A stretch of DNA of 64,000 bases from Reyranella massiliensis 521 (lineage in GTDB: Bacteria > Pseudomonadota > Alphaproteobacteria > Reyranellales > Reyranellaceae). The notes beneath the pieces are model-generated. The model made no database searches. It saw only the letters and a program-made list of their open reading frames with translations, and was not told where the DNA came from. The translations under genes and the position numbers were made by a program. Position 1 is the stretch's first letter; each line of letters starts with the position of its first letter. Below, in pieces: positions 27,092 to 35,501 of the stretch. The stretch lies in the NCBI GenBank assembly GCA_945860205.1, contig CAMARK010000009.1, positions 1 through 64,000 of the forward strand, written 5' to 3'.

Positions 27092-27260
27092 CCTCCCCAG
27101 CGCGGACTCAGCGCTGGGGAGGTGCCCCCGTAATCGGGGGCGGAGGGGTCATAAGCCATAGTAGTGCCTTGGCCGATGACCCCTCCGTCGGCGTAAGACG
27201 CCGACACCTCAGGTGCTAGGTCGCTAGCGACCTAGCACCGACTTCGCGGGATCCGCGAAG
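27092..27260. repeat. Cluster of six adjacent perfect inverted repeats
   Basis: In order: 12-bp arms 27092-27103/27111-27122; 7-bp arms 27124-27130/27135-27141; 12-bp arms 27141-27152/27176-27187; 7-bp arms 27188-27194/27198-27204; a perfect 28-nt palindrome 27212-27239; 8-bp arms 27242-27249/27253-27260. All are perfect and nearly contiguous, filling the gap between rne and the class V aminotransferase gene (both 3' ends). They look like a mosaic of extragenic palindromic repeats. Confidence 0.85.
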
Positions 27261-27278
27261 AGGAGGAGATTAAAGACT

Positions 27279-28463
27279 CTATGCCTTCACCTGCTCGCCC
27301 AGCCAGTCGATCGCGGCCTGCGCGCCGCCCTTGCCGTGCGGCACGCCGAGCGCATTGAGGCTCATCTCGATCACGCTCAAAGTGCCCAGCACCATCGGTG
27401 CGTTGACGTGGCCCATGTGCGCCACCCGGAAGGCCTTGCCGGCAAGATCGCCGATACCGTGGCCCAGGATCACGCCGCACTGCTTGTTGCAATAGGCGCG
27501 CAGCGCCTCGGGGTCGTGGCCGTTGGTCAACACACAGGTCACCGAGTCGGAACGCTCCTCGGGCTCGATGATGTTGAAGCCGATCGCCTGGCCTTCCGAC
27601 CAGACGCCGACGGCGCGGCGCACCGCCTCGGCCAGCAGCCGGTGGCGGCGGTGCACATTGTCGAGACCCTCCTCGAACAGCATGTCGAGCGCCTGGCGCA
27701 GGCCGAACAGCAGGTGCTCGGGCGGCGTGCCGGCATATTTCTGGTAGTGCTGCGCGCCTTCCCGCTCGGTCCAGTCCCAGTAGGGCGTGCGCAGCTCCGC
27801 CTTCTTGTGCACTTCGCGCGCGCGGTCGTTGGCCACGACGAAACCAAGTCCCGGCGGGGTCATCATGCCCTTCTGCGAGCCCGACATCGCCACGTCGACG
27901 CCCCAGGCATCCATCTCGAACGGCACGCAGCCGAGCGAAGCCACCGCGTCGACCATCAGCAGCGCGTCGTGCTTGGCCCCGCGCATCGCCTTGCCGATGG
28001 CGGCGATGTCGTTCACCACGCCCGAGGCGGTGTCTATCTGGGCCACCAGCACGGCCTTGATGGTGCCTTCCTTGTCGGCCTTGAGGCGCGCCTCGACCTC
28101 GGACGGCCGCACAGCGCGGCGCATGTCGCCCTTCAGCACTTCGACCTCGACGCCCATGCGGCGGGCATTGTCGCCCCAGCCGATCGCGAAGCGGCCGCTC
28201 TCCAGCACGAGTACCTTGTCGCCCTTGCTGAGCACGTTGGTGAGCGTGGCCTCCCAGGCGCCGTGGCCGTTGGCGATGTAGATGTAGGCGTGGCCCTTGG
28301 TGTTGAACACGCGGGCGACGTCGCGCAGCAGACTGTCGGTCAGCGCCAGCAGCGGGCCGGAATAGATATCCACCGCCGGGCGATGCATCGCCCGCAGCAC
28401 TTCGTCCGGCACTGTCGTCGGCCCCGGAATTGCCAGGAACTCACGTCCCGCACGCACGCTCAT
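27279..28463 (-). CDS. Class V aminotransferase (serine-glyoxylate/alanine-glyoxylate type)
   Basis: The 394-residue PLP enzyme starts MSVRAGREFLAIPGPTTVPD at 28463 behind GGAGGGCAGTG. IANGHGAWEATLTNVLSKGD binds the PLP phosphate, LLMVDAVASLG holds the PLP-interacting aspartate, and SGSQKGMMTPPG contains the Schiff-base lysine. This is the pattern of serine-glyoxylate and alanine-glyoxylate aminotransferases used in photorespiration-like, serine-cycle or purine-degradation metabolism. No serine-cycle genes lie near, so the amino donor is not fixed. It is convergent with rne across the palindrome cluster. Confidence 0.88.
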   Translation of the reverse strand: MSVRAGREFLAIPGPTTVPDEVLRAMHRPAVDIYSGPLLALTDSLLRDVARVFNTKGHAYIYIANGHGAWEATLTNVLSKGDKVLVLESGRFAIGWGDNARRMGVEVEVLKGDMRRAVRPSEVEARLKADKEGTIKAVLVAQIDTASGVVNDIAAIGKAMRGAKHDALLMVDAVASLGCVPFEMDAWGVDVAMSGSQKGMMTPPGLGFVVANDRAREVHKKAELRTPYWDWTEREGAQHYQKYAGTPPEHLLFGLRQALDMLFEEGLDNVHRRHRLLAEAVRRAVGVWSEGQAIGFNIIEPEERSDSVTCVLTNGHDPEALRAYCNKQCGVILGHGIGDLAGKAFRVAHMGHVNAPMVLGTLSVIEMSLNALGVPHGKGGAQAAIDWLGEQVKA

Positions 28464-28846
28464 CTGCCACTGCCCTCCGAAATTGTTGGCGCGCACACTA
28501 GCATGTCGGCGGCGGGCGAGAACCGGCGACGACCCCCTACCCCATGTCGGGCGCACCGGCAGTTTCCCTAATGGCCCGCGCCATTGCCGGGCACAAAGAC
28601 GTGCAAGTTCAGCAGGTTTAAGGCTATATTCCTGATATCGTCGCTACGATGTGCGTCTACTGCGCGGGTCGCCCGGTCACTTGCCCGGAGCGGCCTTTTT
28701 CGTGGCCGATGGCCGCCCGAATTTTCAGACAAGCCTGACAAATCGAGCGGCGTTGAGAAGAATCGTCCGGTTCAAGTCGGCCAGCGCTTTGCGAATTTTC
28801 AGACAGACACATTCTGGACAACTCGTGTCCGAAAAAGGGGCCCTCC
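28464..28846. other. Intergenic region without a supported gene
   Basis: This 383-bp gap lies upstream of the class V aminotransferase and downstream of the MscS-type gene (both minus strand). It should hold the aminotransferase promoter. Apart from the 14-bp direct repeat listed separately I see no convincing gene, RNA or terminator with a clear T-run. Confidence 0.5.
28718..28805. repeat. 14-bp direct repeat, 74-bp period
   Basis: CGAATTTTCAGACA occurs at 28718-28731 and again at 28792-28805. The AT-rich word is unusual in this GC-rich DNA and could be a repeated protein-binding site or the trace of a small duplication. Confidence 0.5.
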
Positions 28847-31102
28847 CTACTCCGCAGCCGCCTTGGCCGGTGCGGCCGGCGGCGGCGCGGGTTCGGTCTG
28901 GGCGGCGGCTGCGGAGGCCGGTTCCATCGTCGTTCCGCCGGTATGCACCACCACGGCCGCGCCCTCCTTTGCGAACTCGATGCCGAGGCCGGGGAAGGTA
29001 TTGAACATGCGCTTCACCGCCTCGCGCTGGATGGCGGCGGGGTTGCCAGGCCGGGCGGTGAACTTGAAGCGAACGAGCAGCGCGTTCTCGGCGACGTCGG
29101 CCACACCCTGCATCTTGAAGGGCGCCAGGAGGTCGGCCTTGAAGGCCGGCATCTCGGCAATGTCGGTGCCGATCTTCTTGGCGGCCTTGCGCAGCTTCTC
29201 GATGTCGGTGCCGCCGGCGAAGCGCATGTTGAACTTCACCGTGATCCAGTCGCGGCTGAAGTTGGTGATCTGGCCAAGCTGCCCGAACGGGATGGTGTGC
29301 ACCTGGCCGTTCTGGTGGCGCAGCTTGATCGACCGCAGCGTGAAGCCCTCGACCGTGCCCTTGGCCTTGCCGCAGTCGATGTACTCGCCGACGCGGAAGG
29401 CGTCGTCGGACAGGTAGAAGATGCCCGAGACGATGTCCTTCACCAGGGTCTGGCTGCCGAACGAGATGGCGATGCCGAAGACCGAGGCGCCGGCGATCAG
29501 TGGCGTGATGTTCACGCCGAAGGATTCCAGCGCCACCATGACGGCCACAACGCCGATCAGGACGGCGGCGGTCATGCGCATCAGCGGCATCATGGTGCTG
29601 ATGCGCGAGGCCGGGGGGCCGGCGGCGTCGCCGTCGGCGATCGAGGCCGCCGCGTCCTTGTTCTTGCGCGCCATGTACGGGTCCGTCGAGTACTTGAAGA
29701 GCTCCCACAGCACGAAGGCCAGGAACAGGGTGAAGCCCGCGGTGCGCGAGGAGCGCGTGATCGTGTCCCACTGGTCCTCGTCGGCCAGCGCCAGGACCTG
29801 GACGACCCAGCTCTCGGCGATGGTGACGGCGACGCCGATCAGCACGGCCACTCGGATACAGCGCGCCACCACGTCGGGCAGCTTGGGCCTGTCGCTGGCC
29901 GGGGTGCCGCCCTCGAGCTGGGAGTCGAGCCGTCGCACGAAGGCCTGCATGAAGGTCTCGAACAGCAGAACGCCGACCACGAGCACCACGGTCAGCAGCA
30001 TGGCGTTGCCGACATGGGTGAGGCCCGAGACCGCGCCGTAGATCAGGGTGAGGCCGAGCGCCGCAAAGAAGGTGACGCCGACCGGCACCCAATTGCGGCC
30101 CAACGCGCCGACCAGGGGCGCCGCCTTGCCGAGACCGCCGAACCACTGGGCGGCGGCGTCGCGCGAGCCACGCACCAGCCAGATGAAGGCCGCGACGTAG
30201 ATCACGGCGCCGATCACCTGGTAGGCAGCGATGGCGGTCTTCGGCGTGCCGATGGCCATCAACACCTGGCCCAGGATGCGGGCGAGGATGATCAGCAGCA
30301 TCACCGCCTCGATGCGCACATACATGGCGCGCGCATCGCGGTCGGTGGCGTCGCAGAGCCTGGCCTGCGGCAGCGCGGGCCGCAGCACGATCAGGAACAG
30401 GAAGACATAGAGACGCCAATGGAAGATGCCGTCGAGGACCGCGGCGGCAAGCTTGTCCTGGCCGATCGGACCGGTAAACCAGGCGCCGATCGCGGCATTG
30501 CAGATCACCCAGACGGCGAAGACGCCCAACCCGTCGAGCAGCGCCAGCAGGCCGAGATGCGTGAGCGAGCGCAGGCCCTGCTCGGGGCGGGCGCCACCGG
30601 CGAGGCGATGGCGCAGGCCGGTCATGAGGGCGCGCAGGACCGCTTCGGCCGCGACCGCCGCCACGGCGACGAGGCCCAGCAGGAGAAGGAAGCCAGATGT
30701 GCCGCGGCCGCCCCCCGGATGTCCTGGGGCACTCTGGTCGAGCAACCGGGGAATGGAGGCGAGATGGGTGCCGAGCACGGGAATGGCGCGCACGACCTTG
30801 CCGGCGCGCTCGAAGAAGACGGCGAAGGGCCCCGGCCCTTCGGCGATCGGCGTGCGCACGATGGCAGGCGCGGGCGCCTTGGCCTTGGAACTCGCGGGAG
30901 CGGCGGCGGCGGGCGCCGGTGCTGAGGTGGCTCCCTCGGCCCTGAGTTTCTCAGTGACCGAGTTGCTGATGGCGTCGACCAGGGAGTTGAACTGCTCCTG
31001 CGTCATGCCCGGAGGCAGCGTGACCGGCGCCTGGGCGCCTGCCGTGGCCATCGCCGCACACACAAGGCCAACCGCCAGGACGATCGAGCGCAGTGCAAAC
31101 AT
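28847..31102 (-). CDS. Large MscS-family mechanosensitive channel with N-terminal extension
   Basis: The 751-residue protein begins with a signal peptide (MFALRSIVLAVGLVCAAMAT). A periplasmic segment and about ten membrane helices precede the MscS core. The pore helix and beta domain are seen in MVALESFGVNITPLIAGASV, FGIAISFGSQTLVKDIVSGI and FYLSDDAFRVGEYIDCGKAK, followed by TVEGFTLRSIKLRHQNGQVH. This size suits the MscK/YbdG-like channels that open on osmotic downshock. The ATG at 31102 follows GGGGGAAAA; a GTG 15 bp upstream is a less likely start. The tail is Ala/Pro-rich. Confidence 0.9.
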   Translation of the reverse strand: MFALRSIVLAVGLVCAAMATAGAQAPVTLPPGMTQEQFNSLVDAISNSVTEKLRAEGATSAPAPAAAAPASSKAKAPAPAIVRTPIAEGPGPFAVFFERAGKVVRAIPVLGTHLASIPRLLDQSAPGHPGGGRGTSGFLLLLGLVAVAAVAAEAVLRALMTGLRHRLAGGARPEQGLRSLTHLGLLALLDGLGVFAVWVICNAAIGAWFTGPIGQDKLAAAVLDGIFHWRLYVFLFLIVLRPALPQARLCDATDRDARAMYVRIEAVMLLIILARILGQVLMAIGTPKTAIAAYQVIGAVIYVAAFIWLVRGSRDAAAQWFGGLGKAAPLVGALGRNWVPVGVTFFAALGLTLIYGAVSGLTHVGNAMLLTVVLVVGVLLFETFMQAFVRRLDSQLEGGTPASDRPKLPDVVARCIRVAVLIGVAVTIAESWVVQVLALADEDQWDTITRSSRTAGFTLFLAFVLWELFKYSTDPYMARKNKDAAASIADGDAAGPPASRISTMMPLMRMTAAVLIGVVAVMVALESFGVNITPLIAGASVFGIAISFGSQTLVKDIVSGIFYLSDDAFRVGEYIDCGKAKGTVEGFTLRSIKLRHQNGQVHTIPFGQLGQITNFSRDWITVKFNMRFAGGTDIEKLRKAAKKIGTDIAEMPAFKADLLAPFKMQGVADVAENALLVRFKFTARPGNPAAIQREAVKRMFNTFPGLGIEFAKEGAAVVVHTGGTTMEPASAAAAQTEPAPPPAAPAKAAAE

Positions 31103-31181
31103 CGGCTTTTCCCCCACGGCAAGGCATTACCTGCCAAGGCGTCTCTAGCCGGTTTTGCCGCAACCGTGAAGGCGGGCGCCG

Positions 31182-32237
31182 CTAGGTCGCGTACTTACTC
31201 GACGTCAGCGACGGCCACAGGGCCTGAGGACCGGCTTTGGCGACAGCGGCGCCGATCTTCTCGCCCCAGAAGCTCTCGCTGCCGAAATCGCGCCGCCACA
31301 CCCAGAGCCTGCGTGTGTAGTGATGCAGGATGTGCTCGTGGGTGAAGCCCATCGCGCCCATCGACTGGTGGGAGATCGCGGCGATGCGCTGGGCGAAGTC
31401 GGAGGCTTGCGTTTTGGCCGCGGCAATCGAGAAGCTGCCGCCATCGGCCAATCCGCCCTCGTCGGCATCGCGCGACGCCGCTTCGGCCGACGCGATGGTG
31501 GCGGCCACGCAGCTCGCCAACTCGGCCAGCATGTGCTGGATCGCCTGGAAGGTCGAGATCGAGCGGCCGAACTGCACACGCTGCTTGGAATATTCGACGG
31601 TCGTGGCCAGCACCTTGTCGGCCGCTCCTGCCATCTGCATTGCCCGCGCGAGGGCCGCCAGTTCGAGAGCGCGATCGGCGCTCACGGCCGAGTCGCCGGA
31701 GAATTCGCAAGCAGCCTTGTCGAAGACCACTGATCCATAGGGCTCACCGGCGTGGCTGGGCGCCGCCGTCACCTTGGCGTTGCCCTTGGCGACCACAACC
31801 ACGACGGGCTTGCCGCCGGCATTGGCCACGCCGACGAAACGCTCGGCGACGCCGGCGAAGGGCACGCGATCGACCCTGCCGGTGACGCGCCCGTTATTGA
31901 ATGCCAAACCGCCCAGCACGACTGTGGCCGGACCCGGCACCGGCGTGCCGCCGGCGGCGGACACCAGCAGATGCGCAAGCGCGGTCTCGGCGAGCGGCAC
32001 GGGCACGGCGTTCTCGCCAGCGAGCCGCAGCACGGCCATCAGATCGGCCAGATTGCCGCCGACACCGCCCTTGTCCTCGGGCACGGCCGTGAGCGGCAGG
32101 CCCATCTCTTCGATTTCCTTCCAGAAGTCGGCGGGCCAAACGCCCTTCTCTACTCCGTTCACGATGTCCTTGCCGCAGCGCTCGGCGAAAAAGCGGCCGG
32201 CGGTGTCGAGCAGCATCTCGCGCGTGTCGTGATCCAT
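31182..32237 (-). CDS. Acyl-CoA dehydrogenase family protein (shorter partner)
   Basis: The 351-residue protein has the acyl-CoA dehydrogenase fold: N-terminal helices (TREMLLDTAGRFFAERCGKD), a shortened and divergent beta domain, and the C-terminal helical FAD domain (YSKQRVQFGRSISTFQAIQH, GFTHEHILHHYTRRLW). The middle domain lacks the usual FAD-binding TEPxAGSD motif. Such short members often pair with a full-length partner as heteromeric dehydrogenases in sterol-type catabolism. Here the partner is the upstream gene, whose stop lies 11 bp before this start. ATG at 32237 follows GAGGAGA. The substrate is unknown. Confidence 0.88.
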   Translation of the reverse strand: MDHDTREMLLDTAGRFFAERCGKDIVNGVEKGVWPADFWKEIEEMGLPLTAVPEDKGGVGGNLADLMAVLRLAGENAVPVPLAETALAHLLVSAAGGTPVPGPATVVLGGLAFNNGRVTGRVDRVPFAGVAERFVGVANAGGKPVVVVVAKGNAKVTAAPSHAGEPYGSVVFDKAACEFSGDSAVSADRALELAALARAMQMAGAADKVLATTVEYSKQRVQFGRSISTFQAIQHMLAELASCVAATIASAEAASRDADEGGLADGGSFSIAAAKTQASDFAQRIAAISHQSMGAMGFTHEHILHHYTRRLWVWRRDFGSESFWGEKIGAAVAKAGPQALWPSLTSSKYAT

Positions 32238-32248
32238 CGTCGGTCTCC

Positions 32249-33406
32249 TCAACGCAGGCCGAGGCCGCGGGCGACGATGCCGCGCAGGACCTGGGTGGTG
32301 CCGCCCTGGATCGTGTACGAGGGCGCCATCATGGTGGCGTACTGGGCGACGTCGAGGAAATCAGCCATGTCGTCTTCGGTGGTCGCATCGGATTCGGCCA
32401 GCACGCGGGCGATTTCCGGCAGGTCCTGCTGGTAGATCGTGCCGAGGTCCTTCACCAGCGCCGCCTCGATGGCGGGCGACTTGCCGCCCTGCATCATGCC
32501 GGCCACCGCGACCGACATCTGGCGTAGCGTCCATAGCCGGGCGACGATGCGACCGAGGATGGCCCCTGCCCGCTTGGCCGGTTGCCGGCCCAGCACGCGC
32601 ACCAGCTCGCGCAGGACATGGAAGTTCTGCATGAAGCGTTCGGGACCGCTGCGCTCGAAAGCGAGCTCGCTGGTCACCTGCAGCCAGCCATCGCCCTCGT
32701 TGCCGATCAGACACTCCTCGGGGATGAAGCAGTCGTTGAAGGTCACCTCGTTCCAGTCGTGCCGGCCAGCGAGATTGATGATCGGCCGGATGGTGACACC
32801 CGGAGTCTTGAGATCGACCAGGAGCTGGCTCAGGCCCTTGTGACGATCGCCATGCTGGCCGGACGTGCGCACGAGCGTGATGCAGTAGTGATTGTGATGC
32901 GCGCCCGAGGTCCAGACCTTGGTGCCGTTGACACGGAAACCGCCCTGTACCGGTTCGGCGCGGGTGCGCACCGAGGCGAGGTCGGAACCGGAATCGGGCT
33001 CGCTCATGCCGATCGAGAAATAGCATTCGCCGGCGGTGATCTTCGGAAGGATCGCCTGGCGTTGCTCCTCGCTGCCAAAGCGCAGCAGCAATGGGCCGGA
33101 CTGGCGGTCGGCCACCCAATGTGCGCCGGCGGGCGCGCCGTTGCCCAGCAATTCCTCGGTGACGACGTAACGATCGAGGAAGCTGCGCTCGCTGCCGCCA
33201 TATTGCTTGGGCCAGGTGATGCCGATCCAGCCGCGCTTGCCCAGCGCCTTGCTGAACTCCGACGACCGCGTGTTCCAGCTCGAGAAGCGATCCTCGGTCT
33301 TGAGCGAGGGCAACGTCTCCTTCAAGAACTGCCGCACCTCGACGCGCAATGCCTCGGCTTCGGGTGGCAGGTGGAACGGCGGAAATTCGAGCTTGGGAAT
33401 GGACAT
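32249..33406 (-). CDS. Acyl-CoA dehydrogenase
   Basis: The 385-residue flavoenzyme has the middle-domain FAD motif FSIGMSEPDSGSDLASVRTR and VNGTKVWTSGAHHNHYC. The C-terminal signature region is YTIQGGTTQVLRGIVARGLG. It is the full-length member of a two-gene acyl-CoA dehydrogenase operon with the gene at 31182-32237. The start at 33406 gives MSIPKLEFPPFHLPPEAEAL. Paired FadE26/27-like enzymes form alpha2beta2 dehydrogenases for branched or steroid side-chain acyl-CoAs; the pairing here suggests the same, but no thiolase or hydratase genes are adjacent. Confidence 0.92.
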   Translation of the reverse strand: MSIPKLEFPPFHLPPEAEALRVEVRQFLKETLPSLKTEDRFSSWNTRSSEFSKALGKRGWIGITWPKQYGGSERSFLDRYVVTEELLGNGAPAGAHWVADRQSGPLLLRFGSEEQRQAILPKITAGECYFSIGMSEPDSGSDLASVRTRAEPVQGGFRVNGTKVWTSGAHHNHYCITLVRTSGQHGDRHKGLSQLLVDLKTPGVTIRPIINLAGRHDWNEVTFNDCFIPEECLIGNEGDGWLQVTSELAFERSGPERFMQNFHVLRELVRVLGRQPAKRAGAILGRIVARLWTLRQMSVAVAGMMQGGKSPAIEAALVKDLGTIYQQDLPEIARVLAESDATTEDDMADFLDVAQYATMMAPSYTIQGGTTQVLRGIVARGLGLR

Positions 33407-33483
33407 CGTCGTTCTCTGCTGTTGGATGCCTCTTCTGTGTCGGCTAATCCTAGGCTGCGCAACCAGGGAGTTTCGAGGGTCGA

Positions 33484-33960
33484 ATGCCGCGCCGTCCACC
33501 CCGCCTGCCGCCACTCCTGGCGGAATTCGACGATGAGGAACGCGAGTCCGTGCTGGCGGCCAACCGTGCGTTCTATCGCGCCTTCAACGATCGTGACGCC
33601 ACCGCGATGGACGTGCTCTGGGCGCCGACCGGATCGCTCGTCTGTCTCCATCCCGGCCAGGCCGCCCTGCACGAGCGATCGGAGATCATGGCGAGCTGGC
33701 GGGCCATCATGCGCCACCCCGAAGCGCCGCGCGTACGCTGCGCCGAGGAATGGGTGGTGGGACGCCCCGGCCTCGCCGTCGTCGTCTGTCGCGAGATCCT
33801 GGCCGACGTGCAGCTCATGGCGACCAACAGTTTTATCCGGCTGAACGACGGCTGGCACATCATCGGCCACCATGCCGGCCCGGTGCCCTCGGTCGAGACG
33901 CAGCAGACGACGTCCACCACCTCATCCACGCCGACGCGCGACCGGCGCCGGCTGCACTAA
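33484..33960 (+). CDS. SnoaL-like (NTF2-fold) protein
   Basis: The 158-residue protein contains one cone-shaped NTF2/SnoaL_3-like domain. It has an N-terminal helix (ESVLAANRAFYRAFNDRDAT), the DVLWAPTGSLVCLHPGQAAL core, and the closing strands LMATNSFIRLNDGWHIIGHH. Proteins of this family are small ligand-binding or isomerase-like enzymes and are often found near fatty-acid genes. It is divergent from the acyl-CoA dehydrogenase operon (78 bp between starts). A Thr/Ser/Arg-rich tail follows the domain. Activity unknown. Confidence 0.82.
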   Translation: MPRRPPRLPPLLAEFDDEERESVLAANRAFYRAFNDRDATAMDVLWAPTGSLVCLHPGQAALHERSEIMASWRAIMRHPEAPRVRCAEEWVVGRPGLAVVVCREILADVQLMATNSFIRLNDGWHIIGHHAGPVPSVETQQTTSTTSSTPTRDRRRLH

Positions 33961-34011
33961 CGGCCGAGCGGTCCGTCAGCGCGGAAAAGCGGTCGCAGGC
34001 GGCTGTTCAGC

Positions 34012-34343
34012 TCAAACCGGTCGGTGCCCAGCGGTAATGGCTCGGATCCCGCAGCCGATCACATCGGCATCGGCATCAGCAACGCAGGCACGATTGCGAT
34101 TGCCGAACCAGCGCACCTGATCCTTGGCCATATGATCCTTCGCCGGGCCATTGAGCTTGGCCGCCAGCGCGGAATAGACCGCCGTCATCTCGCGGTCGTC
34201 CTTGGCGAATTCGGAAGTCTTGCAGATCGTCCGCTCGACGGCGTTCGATGCCTTGGCGCAGTCGACGCTCGGCCCGTCCTGCGCCACCGCCGGCGCCGCG
34301 GCCATCAGGTAGGAAGCGCGGTCGTTGCCAGCAGCCTGTTCAT
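34012..34343 (-). pseudogene. LprI-like (DUF1311) exported protein with apparent frameshift in the signal peptide
   Basis: The mature domain (34012 to about 34305) reads VDCAKASNAVERTICKTSEF...DREMTAVYSALAAKL...RWFGNRNRACV, the pattern of the lysozyme-inhibitor LprI/DUF1311 domain with paired cysteines. A good signal-peptide start, MNRLLATTALP at 34343, is in another frame and hits a stop at about 34307. One extra base would join it to LMAAAPAVAQDG. The ATG at 34343 overlaps the TGA of the upstream aminotransferase gene (ATGA), supporting it as the original start. Either the gene is broken, the true start is the ATG at 34305 with no signal peptide, or the base call is wrong. Confidence 0.7.
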
Positions 34344-35491
34344 GTCCGGCGCCATGCCTTGAGACGACGCACCGCCTCCTCCATCTCCGCGGTCGATCCC
34401 GCGAAGGAGATGCGCAAGGTGCCGGTGCCGCGCGCCCGGTCGAAGTCCACGCCCGGCGTCGTCGCAACACCCGTCTCGCGCAGCATGCGGCTGCAGAATT
34501 CACGGCTGTCGTTGGTCAGATGCGAGACGTCGGCATAGATGTAGAAGGCACCCTGCGCCGGTGTCAGGCGATCGAAGCCAGCCGTCGGCAGGCCGGCCAT
34601 CAACAGGTCACGGTTGGTGCGATAGCGCCTGACGTGGCCGTCGAGCTCGTCGCGGCACTCGAAGGCGGCAAGTGCGGCATGCTGGGAAAGCGTCGGCACC
34701 GAGATGAAGAAATTCTGCGTCAGCCGCTCGATAGGCCGCACCAGGTCGAGCGGCACGACGAGCCAGCCGACCCGCCAGCCGGTCATCGAGAAGTATTTCG
34801 AGAAGCTGTTGACCACGATCGCGCTGTCCGACACCTCGACCGCCGAGTGCGTTTCGCCTTCGTATACGATGCCGTGATAGATCTCGTCGGAGATCAACCG
34901 CACGCCGTTCCCGGTACACCAGTCCGCCAGTGCTTTCAGTTCAGCGCGATTGACCATCGTGCCCGTGGGATTGGACGGGCTGGCCAGGATCAGGCCATCG
35001 ATCTTTCCGGCCTTCTCCAGCGCCGCCACCGTCGGCTGGAAGCGGTCGGCGGCCGACGTCGGCAGGTCGACGGCCTCGAGATTGAGCGCCGCCAGGATGT
35101 TGCGGTAGGCGGGATAGCCCGGCGCCGCCAGCGCCACCCGGTCGCCCGGATCGAAGCTCGCCAGAAAGACCAGGGGGAAGCCACCCGACGATCCGGTCGT
35201 CACGATCACCCGCTCCGCTGGTACGTCGACGCCATAGACCTCGCGATAATGACGCGCGATGCGTTCGCGCAACGCCGGTATCCCAAGTGCCGCGACATAG
35301 CCGATGCGATCCGAGTCCAGCGCGGCGCGTGCGGCCTGCAATGCACCCTTGGGCGCAGGTGTGCTGGGTTGGCCCACTTCAAGATGGACGACCGTCTCGC
35401 CGGCAGCTTCCTTTTCCGCCGCCGACGCCATGACGTCCATCACGATGAACGGATCGACGGCGCCGGAGCGCCGCGACAGCTTTCCCGACAT
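34340..35491 (-). CDS. PLP-dependent aminotransferase (class I/II fold)
   Basis: The 383-residue fold-type I aminotransferase resembles aspartate/aromatic aminotransferases of subgroup I-gamma. The phosphate-site motif TTGSSGGFPLVFLASFDPGD, the segment LASPSNPTGTMV with the conserved Asn-Pro-Thr-Gly, the aspartate in LISDEIYHGIVY, and the Schiff-base lysine in NSFSKYFSMTGWRVGWLV are all present. C-terminal LRISFAGSTAEMEEAV holds the carboxylate-binding arginine. Substrate pair not predictable. Its stop overlaps the start of the LprI-like gene; the GGT-like gene ends 10 bp upstream of its start on the same strand. Confidence 0.92.
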   Translation of the reverse strand: MSGKLSRRSGAVDPFIVMDVMASAAEKEAAGETVVHLEVGQPSTPAPKGALQAARAALDSDRIGYVAALGIPALRERIARHYREVYGVDVPAERVIVTTGSSGGFPLVFLASFDPGDRVALAAPGYPAYRNILAALNLEAVDLPTSAADRFQPTVAALEKAGKIDGLILASPSNPTGTMVNRAELKALADWCTGNGVRLISDEIYHGIVYEGETHSAVEVSDSAIVVNSFSKYFSMTGWRVGWLVVPLDLVRPIERLTQNFFISVPTLSQHAALAAFECRDELDGHVRRYRTNRDLLMAGLPTAGFDRLTPAQGAFYIYADVSHLTNDSREFCSRMLRETGVATTPGVDFDRARGTGTLRISFAGSTAEMEEAVRRLKAWRRT

Positions 35492-35501
35492 GATGCCGGT
35501 C

